Assembly (NCBI GenBank): GCA_012103375.1
Contig: WLWX01000001.1
Coordinates: forward strand, 2,956,492-3,020,491
Origin: Paracoccaceae bacterium
GTDB taxonomy: Bacteria > Pseudomonadota > Alphaproteobacteria > Rhodobacterales > Rhodobacteraceae
Direction: 5' to 3'
Length of the DNA stretch: 64,000 nt
Made by a program: the position numbers and the translations under genes. The notes under the pieces were generated by a model that saw only the letters and a list, made by a program, of their open reading frames with translations, had not been told where the DNA came from and made no database searches. This document shows positions 9,242-17,303 of this stretch, piece by piece. Every line of letters begins with the position of its first letter. Position 1 is the stretch's first letter.

Positions 9242-9997
9242 ATGGCACAAGTTGATCTTCCCAAATTCCCGACGCGACCCGGGTATATGACCGAAAAGAT
9301 TCAGCGGGATTATATCCAGGCCGCTGTGGTGAAGGAACTTTTGCCAAAGGAAGCCCATCGTATGGCTGACGTCCTGTCGCTGACGGCGCCAAGTGATGTG
9401 TCCAAGCCGATCCAGTTCTGGCAATTGTACTCGGTGCTTGGTCAGGACCCAATCGTAGAGATCATCCAAAGCTTCTATCAACGGGTGTTTGAACAAGCCG
9501 ATTGGTTCAGGTCCGTTTTCGAACGTGTGGGTGGCATAAACCACCACATCAACACGCAAGCATCGATGTGGATTGATGTGATGGGCGGCGGGCCGTACTA
9601 CCACGGTGCAGAATTCCGGCTGAACTTTCATCACACGCACAATGCGATGCAGTTGATGAACGACAAAGGAGCGGACCTGTGGTCCAAACTCATGCTCGAT
9701 ACGCTGGAGGCATCATCGCACCTAACGGCCGATGATCCGCGCATTCGGACAAGCATCAATACGTTTCTGTCGTTCTTCATGGGCAAATACGCCAATGATT
9801 TTGCATTTCAGAACCGCAGTTTTTTCGGTGAAACGAACCCGCTGTACAAGCGAAAGATCAACTTCATGAATATGACTGAACAGGCAATCGCGGCGCTAAG
9901 CGAAAACGAACTTGCCGAGGCACTGTCTGAGCGTGGGGTCGACGTTTCTGAGTACCAGGGCAAAGCGGCAAAAGTGAACAAGGCGCTGATGATGTAG
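9242..9997 (+). CDS. Truncated-haemoglobin-like protein with extended N-terminus
   Basis: 251 residues. Residues of about 70-150 resemble the 2-on-2 globin fold: DPIVEIIQSFYQRVFEQ, then NHHINTQASMWIDVMGGGPYYHG (compare the W...GG...Y.G stretch before the proximal His) and FRLNFHHTHNAMQL, where one of the His residues would be the haem ligand. There are about 60 residues before the globin region and a C-terminal part of about 90 residues with no recognised domain. It may bind O2 or NO or act as a redox sensor. It is monocistronic by position. Confidence 0.65.
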   Translation: MAQVDLPKFPTRPGYMTEKIQRDYIQAAVVKELLPKEAHRMADVLSLTAPSDVSKPIQFWQLYSVLGQDPIVEIIQSFYQRVFEQADWFRSVFERVGGINHHINTQASMWIDVMGGGPYYHGAEFRLNFHHTHNAMQLMNDKGADLWSKLMLDTLEASSHLTADDPRIRTSINTFLSFFMGKYANDFAFQNRSFFGETNPLYKRKINFMNMTEQAIAALSENELAEALSERGVDVSEYQGKAAKVNKALMM

Positions 9998-10255
9998 TCG
10001 TCTTCGCCGATAGACATTTCGTTCCGAGCTTCTGTTGCAGCGGCATGTTTGCCATACGGCATACCAAACTGGAAACTGGAATTTAGGACGGCTTTCGCGA
10101 ATTGCGCGCGCTATTGAATGAAGGCAGTGCTGATCATTTCCATGCTGGCATCGGAGGCTGTGTTGCCTTCTTCTTCTCGGGCGACTTGGATGTTGGCAGG
10201 TTGACGGTTGCCCTTGGTTTCCAACAGGTCCTCGACGGTCATAAGCACCCGTATC
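9998..10255. other. Gene-poor gap between globin and desaturase-like genes
   Basis: 258 bases in the convergent gap. Short open frames exist but none has a ribosome-binding site or recognisable product. No strong hairpin was found. Confidence 0.4.
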
Positions 10256-11236
10256 TTAACTTGCTATCATGCGTTTGCGCCGCTCTTTGATCCGTGTATC
10301 GGCAGCGCTTGTGCCGTCATGAAACGATCCGAAGAATTTGTCCCACGGAATTTCAAGTGAGCCATAGTTACATTCAAAGTAACGGTGGTGCATTTGGTGG
10401 TGAAAGGTGCCCAACGCCAACCGGTTCTCATCCTTCACCACCAGCCCTTCAAATCCCGTATGGGTCGTGACTGCGGTGAGGGTATAATATTGCAGGTGGT
10501 ACAGAATATGCACGGGGTGGGCGGCCACGATCCAGTGGATCAGGACCGAACCCAAGAAGATCGCATGTTCAACCGGATGCATCGACAAGCCAGACCAAGG
10601 ACCAACATTGATGTTGCGATGATGCAGCGCGTGCACGTGTTTGTAGAAGAACGGAATATGTAGAAAGCGGTGTATCCAGTAGAAATAGAAGCTCTCCCAA
10701 ATCGGGATCAACAAAAACATCCCAATGAACCAGAAGGGATGTGCCGTAATGGTGAGCATCGGGGCGTGGCCATTCGCCAAAGCCCAGAACATGAGCGCTT
10801 CGTATGCGGTCCAGATTGTCACGCCGCTGGCGAGTGTCCAGAAAATATTGTCGCGAATTTGCCCACCAAGGGTGAACTGACGCCCATTTTTCATCAATGG
10901 ACGCGGGTCATAGCGCAATTTTTTGCCCTGTTTGCTATAGGAATAGAAATACAGATGCAGACCGCCCGCTACCACCGTCATCAGGATCAGATTGCGCACC
11001 AACATCTCAGCAATCCAGCCGAAGGCCAGTGTCTTGGTTTCCTCAAGGGGGGGCTGGAACCAATAGAACGACACGAATGCAATACCGACAATGATTAGTT
11101 TCTCACTGATCAGGAACCAAGAATTCCAAACCCAGCCGAGCACCTCAACAGGACGCAGAGGCCACCGAAAGAACGGCGATACTTTGATCGGTACATTCGG
11201 AACATGGTTCCAACCTTTGACAGGTGTATCGTCCAT
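10256..11236 (-). CDS. Fatty acid hydroxylase / sterol desaturase superfamily membrane protein
   Basis: 326 residues with several membrane segments. The His clusters expected of the di-iron membrane hydroxylases are present: HRFLH followed by KHVHALHHR, and later HHQMHHR. These proteins use O2 and a non-haem di-iron centre to hydroxylate or desaturate lipids in the membrane. The substrate is unknown; carotenoids, sterols or fatty acids are all acted on by family members. It is transcribed leftward and convergent with the globin gene. Confidence 0.85.
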   Translation of the reverse strand: MDDTPVKGWNHVPNVPIKVSPFFRWPLRPVEVLGWVWNSWFLISEKLIIVGIAFVSFYWFQPPLEETKTLAFGWIAEMLVRNLILMTVVAGGLHLYFYSYSKQGKKLRYDPRPLMKNGRQFTLGGQIRDNIFWTLASGVTIWTAYEALMFWALANGHAPMLTITAHPFWFIGMFLLIPIWESFYFYWIHRFLHIPFFYKHVHALHHRNINVGPWSGLSMHPVEHAIFLGSVLIHWIVAAHPVHILYHLQYYTLTAVTTHTGFEGLVVKDENRLALGTFHHQMHHRYFECNYGSLEIPWDKFFGSFHDGTSAADTRIKERRKRMIAS

Positions 11237-11315
11237 CGATTTGACCTTCGTGTGCGCAACGCCTTGGACAGTTTGTCAGATCGCAGTATGCCTGAAAAAC
11301 AAATTCAACATGATA

Positions 11316-11548
11316 GGGTCTGTTGATGTTCAGGATTCCCAATTGATCCGAGTTCTTAGTCAAGGTTGCAAACAACAGGAGAGCAGCCTTGATCCGTTTC
11401 GTTCTAACCGATGCACAATGGGGGTTGATTGAACCGCATTGCCTTGGGAGGATATCCGATCCTGGCCAAACCGGGCGTGACCCGCGCCTTTGCGTCGAAG
11501 CCGTGTTGTGGATGGTTCGAACCGGCGCACAGTGGCGAGAATTGCCAG
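11316..11548 (+). pseudogene. IS5-family transposase, 5' fragment
   Basis: From ATG 11389 the frame reads MIRFVLTDAQWGLIEPHCLG, then AVLWMVRTGAQWRELP, the standard N-terminus of IS427-like IS5 transposases. After about residue 52 similarity stops at a junction with an IS110 fragment on the other strand. A likely left end starts GGGTCTGTTGATGTTCAGG at about 11316. The remainder of the element is missing. Confidence 0.75.
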
Positions 11549-11902
11549 TTCGCACACGCGCTCATGCCCGTGTTCTGTATTGGCCAGCCGCTCCCTATGG
11601 TTGTTGGGCAGATTGTGTTGAAAAACTCCGTTTTAGGGCCTGAACGATGATTTTTCTTTCCATGCAGCCCGATCCTAAATTTTTGGCGCGGGGGTCGGCC
11701 CAAATCGCCTACATGCGCTCACGCGCAGCCATGCGCTGTCTCGTGGTCAAAGCTTTCCGACTATTTCGCTTCATAGGTTTTCGCAAGAAATCCGCGACGC
11801 TCTGATTTCGGAGTTTTTCAACACAATCGGCAAGCAACGAAAGTCCAGCCAATCGCGGCTGACATCTATGCCGATGAGTGTAGTCTGTGTTAACGTGTCC
11901 AT
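11549..11902 (-). pseudogene. IS110-family transposase, N-terminal fragment interrupted by a MITE
   Basis: From ATG at 11902 leftward the frame reads MDTLTQTTLIGIDVSRDWLD, the N-terminus of IS110 DEDD transposases with the first catalytic Asp in GIDVS. The 218-bp MITE at 11611-11828 interrupts it. Removing the MITE and one GGCA rejoins FRCLP to NNHRERLANTEHGHERVCEL in frame. The fragment then ends at the IS5 junction near 11548, so most of the transposase is lost. Confidence 0.75.
11611..11828. mobile_element. 218-bp MITE, copy A
   Basis: A non-autonomous element with perfect 20-bp terminal inverted repeats (GATTGTGTTGAAAAACTCCG) and a 4-bp target duplication GGCA (11607-11610 and 11829-11832). 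Copies at 35747-35964 and 38070-38287 are identical over the full length. It encodes no transposase. It lies within an IS110 transposase remnant. Confidence 0.9.
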
Positions 11903-12099
11903 GTTCTCTTCGTTCTGATCCGTGGTCCAACCTGGTCACATCCAACTATCTGAGATGATGAAGAGAGACGGTGTCGGCTCGCTAGCAAACGTGGTCAAAC
12001 CCACAAGGCTCAGACGCCATACACCGCCCCGTCAGTAACCTCGGCCAATGTTGCTGACGGAGGCGGCATAGCATTCTCGAGATACAGAATGGTCAGGTC
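11903..12099 (-). ncRNA. Candidate IS110 left-end bridge-RNA region (remnant)
   Basis: This stretch directly upstream of the IS110 transposase start is in the place where IS110-group elements carry their non-coding left end and bridge RNA. It is rich in pairing: CCGCC-CCGTCAG (from 12024) pairs with CTGACGG-AGGCGG (to 12066), with one bulge and an 18-base loop. Outside it, CGGTGT (11969-11974) pairs with ACACCG (12021-12026). The assignment rests on position and folding only; the element is truncated, so it is at most a relic. Confidence 0.4.
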
Positions 12100-12688
12100 T
12101 CATTGCCAGTAATTAACGAGCGCTGCGAGGACGATGGATGACAGGAAGACTTTCGGGCATCTATCTTATCGGGTGGCCAGACGCCGCCAATCCTTCAGCC
12201 TGCCGAACATGATCTCGATGCGGTTGCGCCGTTTGTACCGGCGCTTGTCGTACTTCACAGCTTTCCTGCGCTGCATTCGACGGGGATACACGCGCGTATC
12301 CCTTTGTCGCGCAAAGCTTCTGTGAACCAGTCGGCGTCATAGCCGCGATCCCCTTTTTGACGCCCATGCTGGTCACTTTGCGGTTTGCCTTCGGGTAGGT
12401 GGCATCGATCATCACGGTCTTCTCCTCGCCATGCTAGGCAGCCAGACCCTCCATCATCCGGGCAAAGATGCCCTTATCACTCCAGCGCTTACATCGATTG
12501 TAGTGCGTCTTGTGTGGGCCATCGGCAGCGAGAGCATCGCGACGCCTGAAGCCAGTGCGATTATCAAAGATTATGCCGCTCAGCACGCGCCGGTCATCGA
12601 CGCGCGGCTTGCCGTGGGACTTCGGGAAGAAACGCTCAAGACGCGCCATTGGCGCATCCGTCAGCCAAGAAAGATCAGACAAGTTCAC
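12100..12688 (-). pseudogene. Degenerate IS5-family transposase
   Basis: Reading leftward from GTG 12688: SDLSWLTDAPMARLERFFPK, then KPRVDDRRVLSGIIF and CKRWSDKGIFARMMEGLAA followed by a stop, then MIDATYPKA in another frame. After an internal deletion come DRGYDADWFTEALRDKGIRA and, in a shifted frame, KAVKYDKRRYKRRNRIEIMF and WRRLATR-stop. These are the blocks of a DDE IS5 transposase in order, with frameshifts, stops and a missing central part, so it is dead. It lies next to the other IS fragments. Confidence 0.8.
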
Positions 12689-12948
12689 CGCTCATCTTTT
12701 GGACCGTGAAGCACGCGGCTAGGCAGAAATCAATGGGTCCTGGCCCCAAGCGAGTATCGACTGACCTGCCATCCCCGGCGTAATGCTTTGCGTTAGCTGG
12801 GCCTCGGTATCGGTCGCGAAGATTTTGACATTGTTCGCGGCCTATCCCTTTGGTCGAATGCGGAATCCGAAAAAGTGAGTCTCAACATATCGTCGATCAC
12901 CCGCCTTTATGCGAGCGAACAAACGAGTCAATGATAAGTCGACACCCT
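12689..12948. other. Gap with a possible gene remnant
   Basis: About 260 bases with no convincing gene. On the minus strand about 40 codons ending at a TAG near 12720 (ending WGQDPLISA) look faintly coding but have a stop immediately upstream. This could be the tail of a gene lost to the neighbouring IS activity. Confidence 0.3.
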
Positions 12949-13815
12949 TCAGGCGCGCACCAATTTTTCATATCCTTGCGCGATGTCGCGGGTGATTGCG
13001 CCGACTTCGAAGTTCCAGTCGCCGATCTGACCAACGGGGGTCACTTCGGCGGCGGTGCCGGTCAGCCAGCATTGTTCGAACCCTTCAAGTTCCTCGGGCA
13101 TGATGTGGCGTTCGTGGACCTTCAACTGGCGATCCTTGCACATGCCGATGACGGTCTGGCGGGTGATGCCGTTCAGGAAGCAATCGGCGTCGGGGGTGTG
13201 GACCTCTCCGTCTTTTACGAAGAAGATGTTTGCGCCCGTCGCCTCGGCCACATAGCCGCGATAGTCGAACATCATTGCGTCGGAACAACCCTTCGCCTCG
13301 GCGGCGTGCTTGCTCATCGTGCAGATCATGTAAAGGCCGGCGGCTTTGGCGTGACTGGGGATGGTTTCGGGGCTGGGGCGTTTCCATTTCGAGATATCGA
13401 GCTTGGCGCCGCGCGTCTTGGCGTCGCCGTAATAGGCGCCCCATTCCCAGGCTGCGATGGCCAGGCGAACCGGATTGCGGGCCGAAGCGACGCCCATGTC
13501 TTCGCCCGCGCCGCGCCAGGCGATGGCGCGGACATAGGCATCCTGCAACCCGCTGGTGGACAGGACTTCGGCCTTCGCGGCCTCAATCTCATCAACTGTC
13601 CAGGGGATCTGAAAATCGATCTGATTGGCAGAAAAATGCAGCCGTTCCGAATGCTTGCGGGATTCGAAAATTTTGCCGTTGTAGGCGCGTTCCCCTTCAA
13701 AGACTGCGCTGGCATAATGCATCGCATGGGTCAGGATGTGGACGTTGGCGTCGCGCCAATCGACCATCTTGCCATCCAGCCAGATTTTCCCGTCGCGATC
13801 AGAATATGCGGTCAT
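12949..13815 (-). CDS. ilvE: Branched-chain amino acid aminotransferase
   Basis: 288 residues, class IV PLP aminotransferase. It has HAMHYASAVFEGERAY near the N-terminus, the KWKRPSPETIPSHAKAAGLY region with the PLP lysine, and EATGANIFFVKDGEVHTP plus GITRQTVIGM in the C-terminal half. It carries out the last step of Leu, Ile and Val synthesis and the first step of their breakdown. The start is ATG 13815 behind GGAGG at good spacing; an ATG 18 bases further up lacks a ribosome-binding site. It is divergent from the MarR gene. Confidence 0.92.
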   Translation of the reverse strand: MTAYSDRDGKIWLDGKMVDWRDANVHILTHAMHYASAVFEGERAYNGKIFESRKHSERLHFSANQIDFQIPWTVDEIEAAKAEVLSTSGLQDAYVRAIAWRGAGEDMGVASARNPVRLAIAAWEWGAYYGDAKTRGAKLDISKWKRPSPETIPSHAKAAGLYMICTMSKHAAEAKGCSDAMMFDYRGYVAEATGANIFFVKDGEVHTPDADCFLNGITRQTVIGMCKDRQLKVHERHIMPEELEGFEQCWLTGTAAEVTPVGQIGDWNFEVGAITRDIAQGYEKLVRA

Positions 13816-13958
13816 TGTCGCCTCCGTTTGCAAAAGTTGCGCAAATTAGGTCAGAATAGGACATTTTATTGCGTTATTTCTGGAGTTTGCTAGCGATTGA
13901 TTCTTGGAATGTCAACAAGGCTGACGTATTGTCGCGCAACAGGCTTGGAGGCGCGGCT
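13816..13958. promoter_or_regulatory. Divergent promoter region ilvE / petP
   Basis: 143 AT-richer bases between two divergent starts. It contains the palindrome TTGCGCAA at 13837-13844 and a second GCGCAA near 13935. These could be sites for the adjacent MarR regulator, but this is only a suggestion from position. Confidence 0.35.
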
Positions 13959-14459
13959 ATGTCGGACGGTGGTGGTGGTGGCGAAGGATTGCTGTTCCTG
14001 ACGGATGAGCAATTGCGCAAGGGGATCGAGGCAATGTTCTTTGCCTATCGTGGGTTTACCGCCGATCCGGACCGGATATTGAGCGAGCAATCCTATGGGC
14101 GCGCGCATCACCGGGCGGTGCATTTCATCAACCGCTCGCCCGGGACGACGGTGAACAATCTGCTGTCGATTCTGGGCGTGACAAAGCAATCGCTGAACCG
14201 GGTGCTGCGGACCCTGATCGCGGATGGGTTGGTTGAAAGCCGGGTCGGGACCGTGGACCGGCGGGAACGTCACTTGTTTCTGACCGAAGCAGGCGCGGCG
14301 CTGGAACAGACGCTGTCAGACGCACAGCGCGACCGGATGCGCGCTGCCTATCGCGCGGCTGGACCGGAATCGGTTGCGGGATTCCGGCGCGTTCTGGAAG
14401 CAATGATGGACCCGGACCTGAAGGCGCATTATGCCACCCTGAAGGAGCGCAGCACATGA
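13959..14459 (+). CDS. petP: MarR-family transcriptional regulator, PetP-like
   Basis: 166 residues with a winged-helix core: TTVNNLLSILGVTKQSLNRVLRTLIADGLVESR, then VDRRERHLFLTEAG for the wing. The start is ATG 13959 behind TTGGAGG; a longer frame to 13869 lacks a ribosome-binding site and conserved residues. The stop overlaps the start of an OmpR-type regulator (ATGA). A MarR gene coupled to an OmpR gene is the arrangement known as petP-petR in Rhodobacter, where PetR affects cytochrome bc1 and c2 expression. The symbol is by that analogy. Confidence 0.75.
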   Translation: MSDGGGGGEGLLFLTDEQLRKGIEAMFFAYRGFTADPDRILSEQSYGRAHHRAVHFINRSPGTTVNNLLSILGVTKQSLNRVLRTLIADGLVESRVGTVDRRERHLFLTEAGAALEQTLSDAQRDRMRAAYRAAGPESVAGFRRVLEAMMDPDLKAHYATLKERST

Positions 14460-15154
14460 GCGGTAACGAAGCCCATCTTCTGATCGTTGACGATGACGAA
14501 CGCATTCGCGGTCTGTTGCAGAAATTCCTGATGCGGCACGGCTTCTGGGTCAGTGCGGCGCGGGATGCCGCCCATGCGCGTCGCCTGCTGGACGGTCTGG
14601 AATTCGACATGATCGTGCTAGACGTGATGATGCCAGGCGAAGACGGTGTCAGCCTGACCCGAAGCTTGCGCGAAGAAATCGCAACACCGATCCTGCTGCT
14701 GACCGCCAAGGGCGAAACGGAAGAACGGATTGCTGGGCTTGAGGCCGGGGCGGATGATTATCTGCCCAAACCGTTCGAGCCCAAGGAACTGTTGCTGCGC
14801 ATCAACGCCATCCTGCGCCGGGTTCCGACCGAGATGGATAAGACCGGCCCGAAGGTCCTGCACCTTGGCCCGGTGCGCTATGACATGGACCGGGGAGAGA
14901 TGTGGCGCGGGGAAGAGTTGATCCGCCTGACGGCCACGGAAACGCAGCTGATGCGCATATTCTCGGGCAAAGTGGGCGAGGCAATTGCCCGGATCACGCT
15001 GGTCGAGGAATTGGGCCGCGACGGCGGGCAGGCCCAGGAACGCGCTGTTGATGTGCAGATCACCCGGCTCAGGCGCAAGATCGAAAGCGATCCGAAACAG
15101 CCCCGGTATCTGCAGACTGTGCGGGGTGAAGGATACATGTTGGCGCCGGATTAG
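14456..15154 (+). CDS. petR: OmpR-family response regulator, PetR-like
   Basis: 232 residues. The receiver domain has the acidic pocket VDDDE, the phospho-acceptor Asp at about residue 56 (VLDVMMPGEDG), a T in LLLTAKG and the K in LPKPFEPKEL. The C-terminal winged helix has RAVDVQITRLRRKIE and YLQTVRGEGYML. No histidine kinase is adjacent, consistent with an orphan PetR. It is translationally coupled to the MarR gene and followed by a hairpin terminator. Confidence 0.85.
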   Translation: MSGNEAHLLIVDDDERIRGLLQKFLMRHGFWVSAARDAAHARRLLDGLEFDMIVLDVMMPGEDGVSLTRSLREEIATPILLLTAKGETEERIAGLEAGADDYLPKPFEPKELLLRINAILRRVPTEMDKTGPKVLHLGPVRYDMDRGEMWRGEELIRLTATETQLMRIFSGKVGEAIARITLVEELGRDGGQAQERAVDVQITRLRRKIESDPKQPRYLQTVRGEGYMLAPD

Positions 15155-15157
15155 GGT

Positions 15158-15178
15158 CGATTTTTCTGGGAAAAATCG
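15158..15178 (+). terminator. Hairpin after petR
   Basis: Perfect 9-bp stem CGATTTTTC / GAAAAATCG with a 3-base TGG loop, starting 3 bases after the petR stop. It plausibly ends the petP-petR transcript. Confidence 0.6.
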
Positions 15179-15179
15179 T

Positions 15180-15202
15180 GCCTCCGGCGGGGATATTTTT
15201 GG
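15180..15202. repeat. Rhodobacterales intergenic motif
   Basis: The sequence begins GCCTCCGGCGGGGATATTTT and ends TGG. From general knowledge this motif recurs between genes in Roseobacter-group genomes. Function unknown. Confidence 0.4.
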
Positions 15203-15258
15203 GTCAATGATGGTGTCGGTGGCGAAAAACAGAACTGCCGCGCCTTAGGAAATCGGCA

Positions 15259-16194
15259 ATGACAACAGCATTATTTACGCACTCCGGCGGGCTGGATCAT
15301 CTAACGCCGCCAGGCCATCCCGAACGGGTGGAACGGTTGGCGGCCATTCATGCGGTTCTGAATCAGGATGCATTTGCCGGGCTTGATCGCCGCGAAGCGG
15401 GGCTGGCGGATCGCGCCGAGGTATTGCGCTGTCACCCCGAGGATTACCTGGCGCGGGTTGAAGCGGCAATGCCCGCTGACGGCTGGACCTCGCTGGATGC
15501 GGACACGCATTTGTCGCCCGGGTCGCTGGAGGCGGCTTTGCGCGGGGTCGGCGGCTGTGTTGCGGCGGTGGATGCGGTGATCGCCCGTGAGGTTGCGAAT
15601 GCCTTCGTCGCCATGCGCCCGCCCGGCCACCACGCGGAAACCGCGACTGCGATGGGATTCTGCCTGTTCGGCAATGTGGCGATTGCGGCAAAGCGGGCGC
15701 TGGACCATCACGGGCTAAGCCGTGTCGCGGTGGTGGACTTCGACGTGCATCACGGCAACGGCACGCAGGATCTGCCGTGGGATGAGGCGCGGGTGCGTTT
15801 TGCCTCGACCCATCAAATGCCGCTGTATCCGGGCAGCGGGGCCAGCCACGAAGTTGGCGCGCATGGTCAGATCACAAATGTGGCGCTGCCGCCGGGCTCC
15901 GGCGGGGCCGAGATGCGCTCCGCCTATGACCGGGTGATCATCCCTATGTTGGAAGATTTCGCACCAGAGATGATCCTGATCTCGGCCGGGTTCGATACGG
16001 CGGCGGCCGACCCGCTGGCGAACCTCAACTGGACAACCGAGGATTTCGCCTGGGTCACCGGGCGGATTTGTGACGTGGCGGATGCGCATTCTGGCGGGCG
16101 CGTGGTCTCGACACTTGAAGGTGGCTATGATCTGGATGCGCTGGCCGAAGGCGTGGCAGCACATGTGCAGGTTTTGATGGAGCGGGGCGGATGA
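15259..16194 (+). CDS. Histone-deacetylase-family (AcuC/HDAC-like) amidohydrolase
   Basis: 311 residues. The zinc-hydrolase motifs are in order: HPERVERLAAI, RPPGHHAETATAMGFCLFGN with the paired catalytic His, VVDFDVHHGNGTQ with metal ligands, and SAGFDTAAADPLANLNWT. Family members remove acyl groups from lysines, polyamines or acetoin-related substrates; the substrate here is unknown. The stop overlaps the xseB start (ATGA), so it is the first gene of the xseB-ispA-dxs run. Confidence 0.88.
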   Translation: MTTALFTHSGGLDHLTPPGHPERVERLAAIHAVLNQDAFAGLDRREAGLADRAEVLRCHPEDYLARVEAAMPADGWTSLDADTHLSPGSLEAALRGVGGCVAAVDAVIAREVANAFVAMRPPGHHAETATAMGFCLFGNVAIAAKRALDHHGLSRVAVVDFDVHHGNGTQDLPWDEARVRFASTHQMPLYPGSGASHEVGAHGQITNVALPPGSGGAEMRSAYDRVIIPMLEDFAPEMILISAGFDTAAADPLANLNWTTEDFAWVTGRICDVADAHSGGRVVSTLEGGYDLDALAEGVAAHVQVLMERGG

Positions 16195-16433
16195 GCGATA
16201 AGAAAGTCGCAGATATGAGCTTTGAAGAGGCGATGGCGGCGCTGGAATCCGTGGTCGCCGAGTTGGATTCCGGCGATGTGCCGCTGGACAAGTCTATCGC
16301 GCTTTATGAACGCGGTGCGGCGCTGAAAGCCCATTGTGAGGCGCGCCTGAAAGCGGCCGAAGAAAAGGTCGCGCAGATCACCACGGATGAGGCTGGTGAG
16401 GCGACGGGGGCAACGCCGGTCGACGGGTTGTAG
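16191..16433 (+). CDS. xseB: Exodeoxyribonuclease VII small subunit
   Basis: 80 residues, the usual XseB length. The core SFEEAMAALESVVAELDSGDVPLDKSI and YERGAALKAHCEARLKAAEEKV match the family's helical hairpin. With XseA (not in the window) it degrades single-stranded DNA to oligonucleotides. It overlaps the upstream gene and abuts ispA: its TAG (16431-16433) is followed at once by the ispA ATG. Confidence 0.93.
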   Translation: MSDKKVADMSFEEAMAALESVVAELDSGDVPLDKSIALYERGAALKAHCEARLKAAEEKVAQITTDEAGEATGATPVDGL

Positions 16434-17294
16434 ATGTCGCTGGACGACAGTGCCCGAAGGGTCAGTACCGCGCTGAACCTGGCGCTCGATGCGTTTCCAG
16501 ACTCCGACCTGACGGCGGCCATGCGCTATGCCTGTAGTGGCGGCAAGCGCCTGCGCGCCCATCTTGTGATTGCCGGGGCAGCGATTGTCGATGTGCCGCA
16601 GGCCCGCGCCGATCGCGCAGCGGCGGCGATCGAGGCGATGCACGCCTATTCGCTGGTCCATGATGATCTGCCTGCGATGGACGACGACGACCTTCGTCGG
16701 GGCCAGCCCACCGTACATGTGAAATGGGACGAGGCGTCGGCGATTCTGGTCGGCGATGCGTTGCAATCGCTGGCATTTGAACTGCTCAGTGATCCGGCGA
16801 CCCACGCTGATCCGGCGATTCGGGCAGAGTTGACCCTGACCCTCGCGCAGGCCGCAGGGGGTGCGGGCATGGTATTGGGCCAGGCCGAGGATATTGCCGC
16901 AGAAACGGCTCTAACCCCGCTCAATCTGGATCAGATCACGGGCTTGCAGGCGCGCAAGACCGGGGCGCTGATCGGCTGGGCCGCAAAGGCGGGGGCGCGG
17001 TTGGCGGGCGAAGACACCGGCCCCCTGGGCCGATATGCCACAGCGCTGGGCCTTGCCTTTCAGATCGCCGATGACATCCTGGACGTGACGGGTGATGCCG
17101 ACCGGGCTGGCAAACGCCTGCGCAAAGATGCCGAGGCGGGCAAGGCGACGTTCGTGTCGCTGCTGGGTTTGAACGGCGCCAAAACACGGGCCGAGGCCTT
17201 GGTGGATGAGGCGCTGGCAGCGCTCGAACCATACGGCGCGCGGGCCGATGCGTTGCGTGACACCGCCCGCTTTGTTATTGCCCGCGATGCCTGA
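16434..17294 (+). CDS. ispA: Polyprenyl (geranyl/farnesyl) diphosphate synthase
   Basis: 286 residues. It has GGKRLRAHLV, the first Asp-rich motif in HDDLPAMDDDDLRRGQPT, the GLQARKTGALI segment and the second Asp-rich motif QIADDILDVTGD. It condenses IPP with DMAPP/GPP to make FPP for quinones, hopanoids, carotenoids and undecaprenyl carriers. It sits directly between xseB and dxs, a common order in Rhodobacterales. Confidence 0.93.
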   Translation: MSLDDSARRVSTALNLALDAFPDSDLTAAMRYACSGGKRLRAHLVIAGAAIVDVPQARADRAAAAIEAMHAYSLVHDDLPAMDDDDLRRGQPTVHVKWDEASAILVGDALQSLAFELLSDPATHADPAIRAELTLTLAQAAGGAGMVLGQAEDIAAETALTPLNLDQITGLQARKTGALIGWAAKAGARLAGEDTGPLGRYATALGLAFQIADDILDVTGDADRAGKRLRKDAEAGKATFVSLLGLNGAKTRAEALVDEALAALEPYGARADALRDTARFVIARDA

Positions 17295-17303
17295 AGGACG
17301 CTG

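Noticed and set aside
12720-12845. Short coding-like tail on the minus strand
   Set aside because: Only about 40 codons after an in-frame stop and no recognisable domain; noted as a possible remnant only.
13869-13958. Longer start for the MarR gene
   Set aside because: The extra 30 codons have no ribosome-binding site and lie in the divergent promoter, while ATG 13959 has GGAGG at good spacing.
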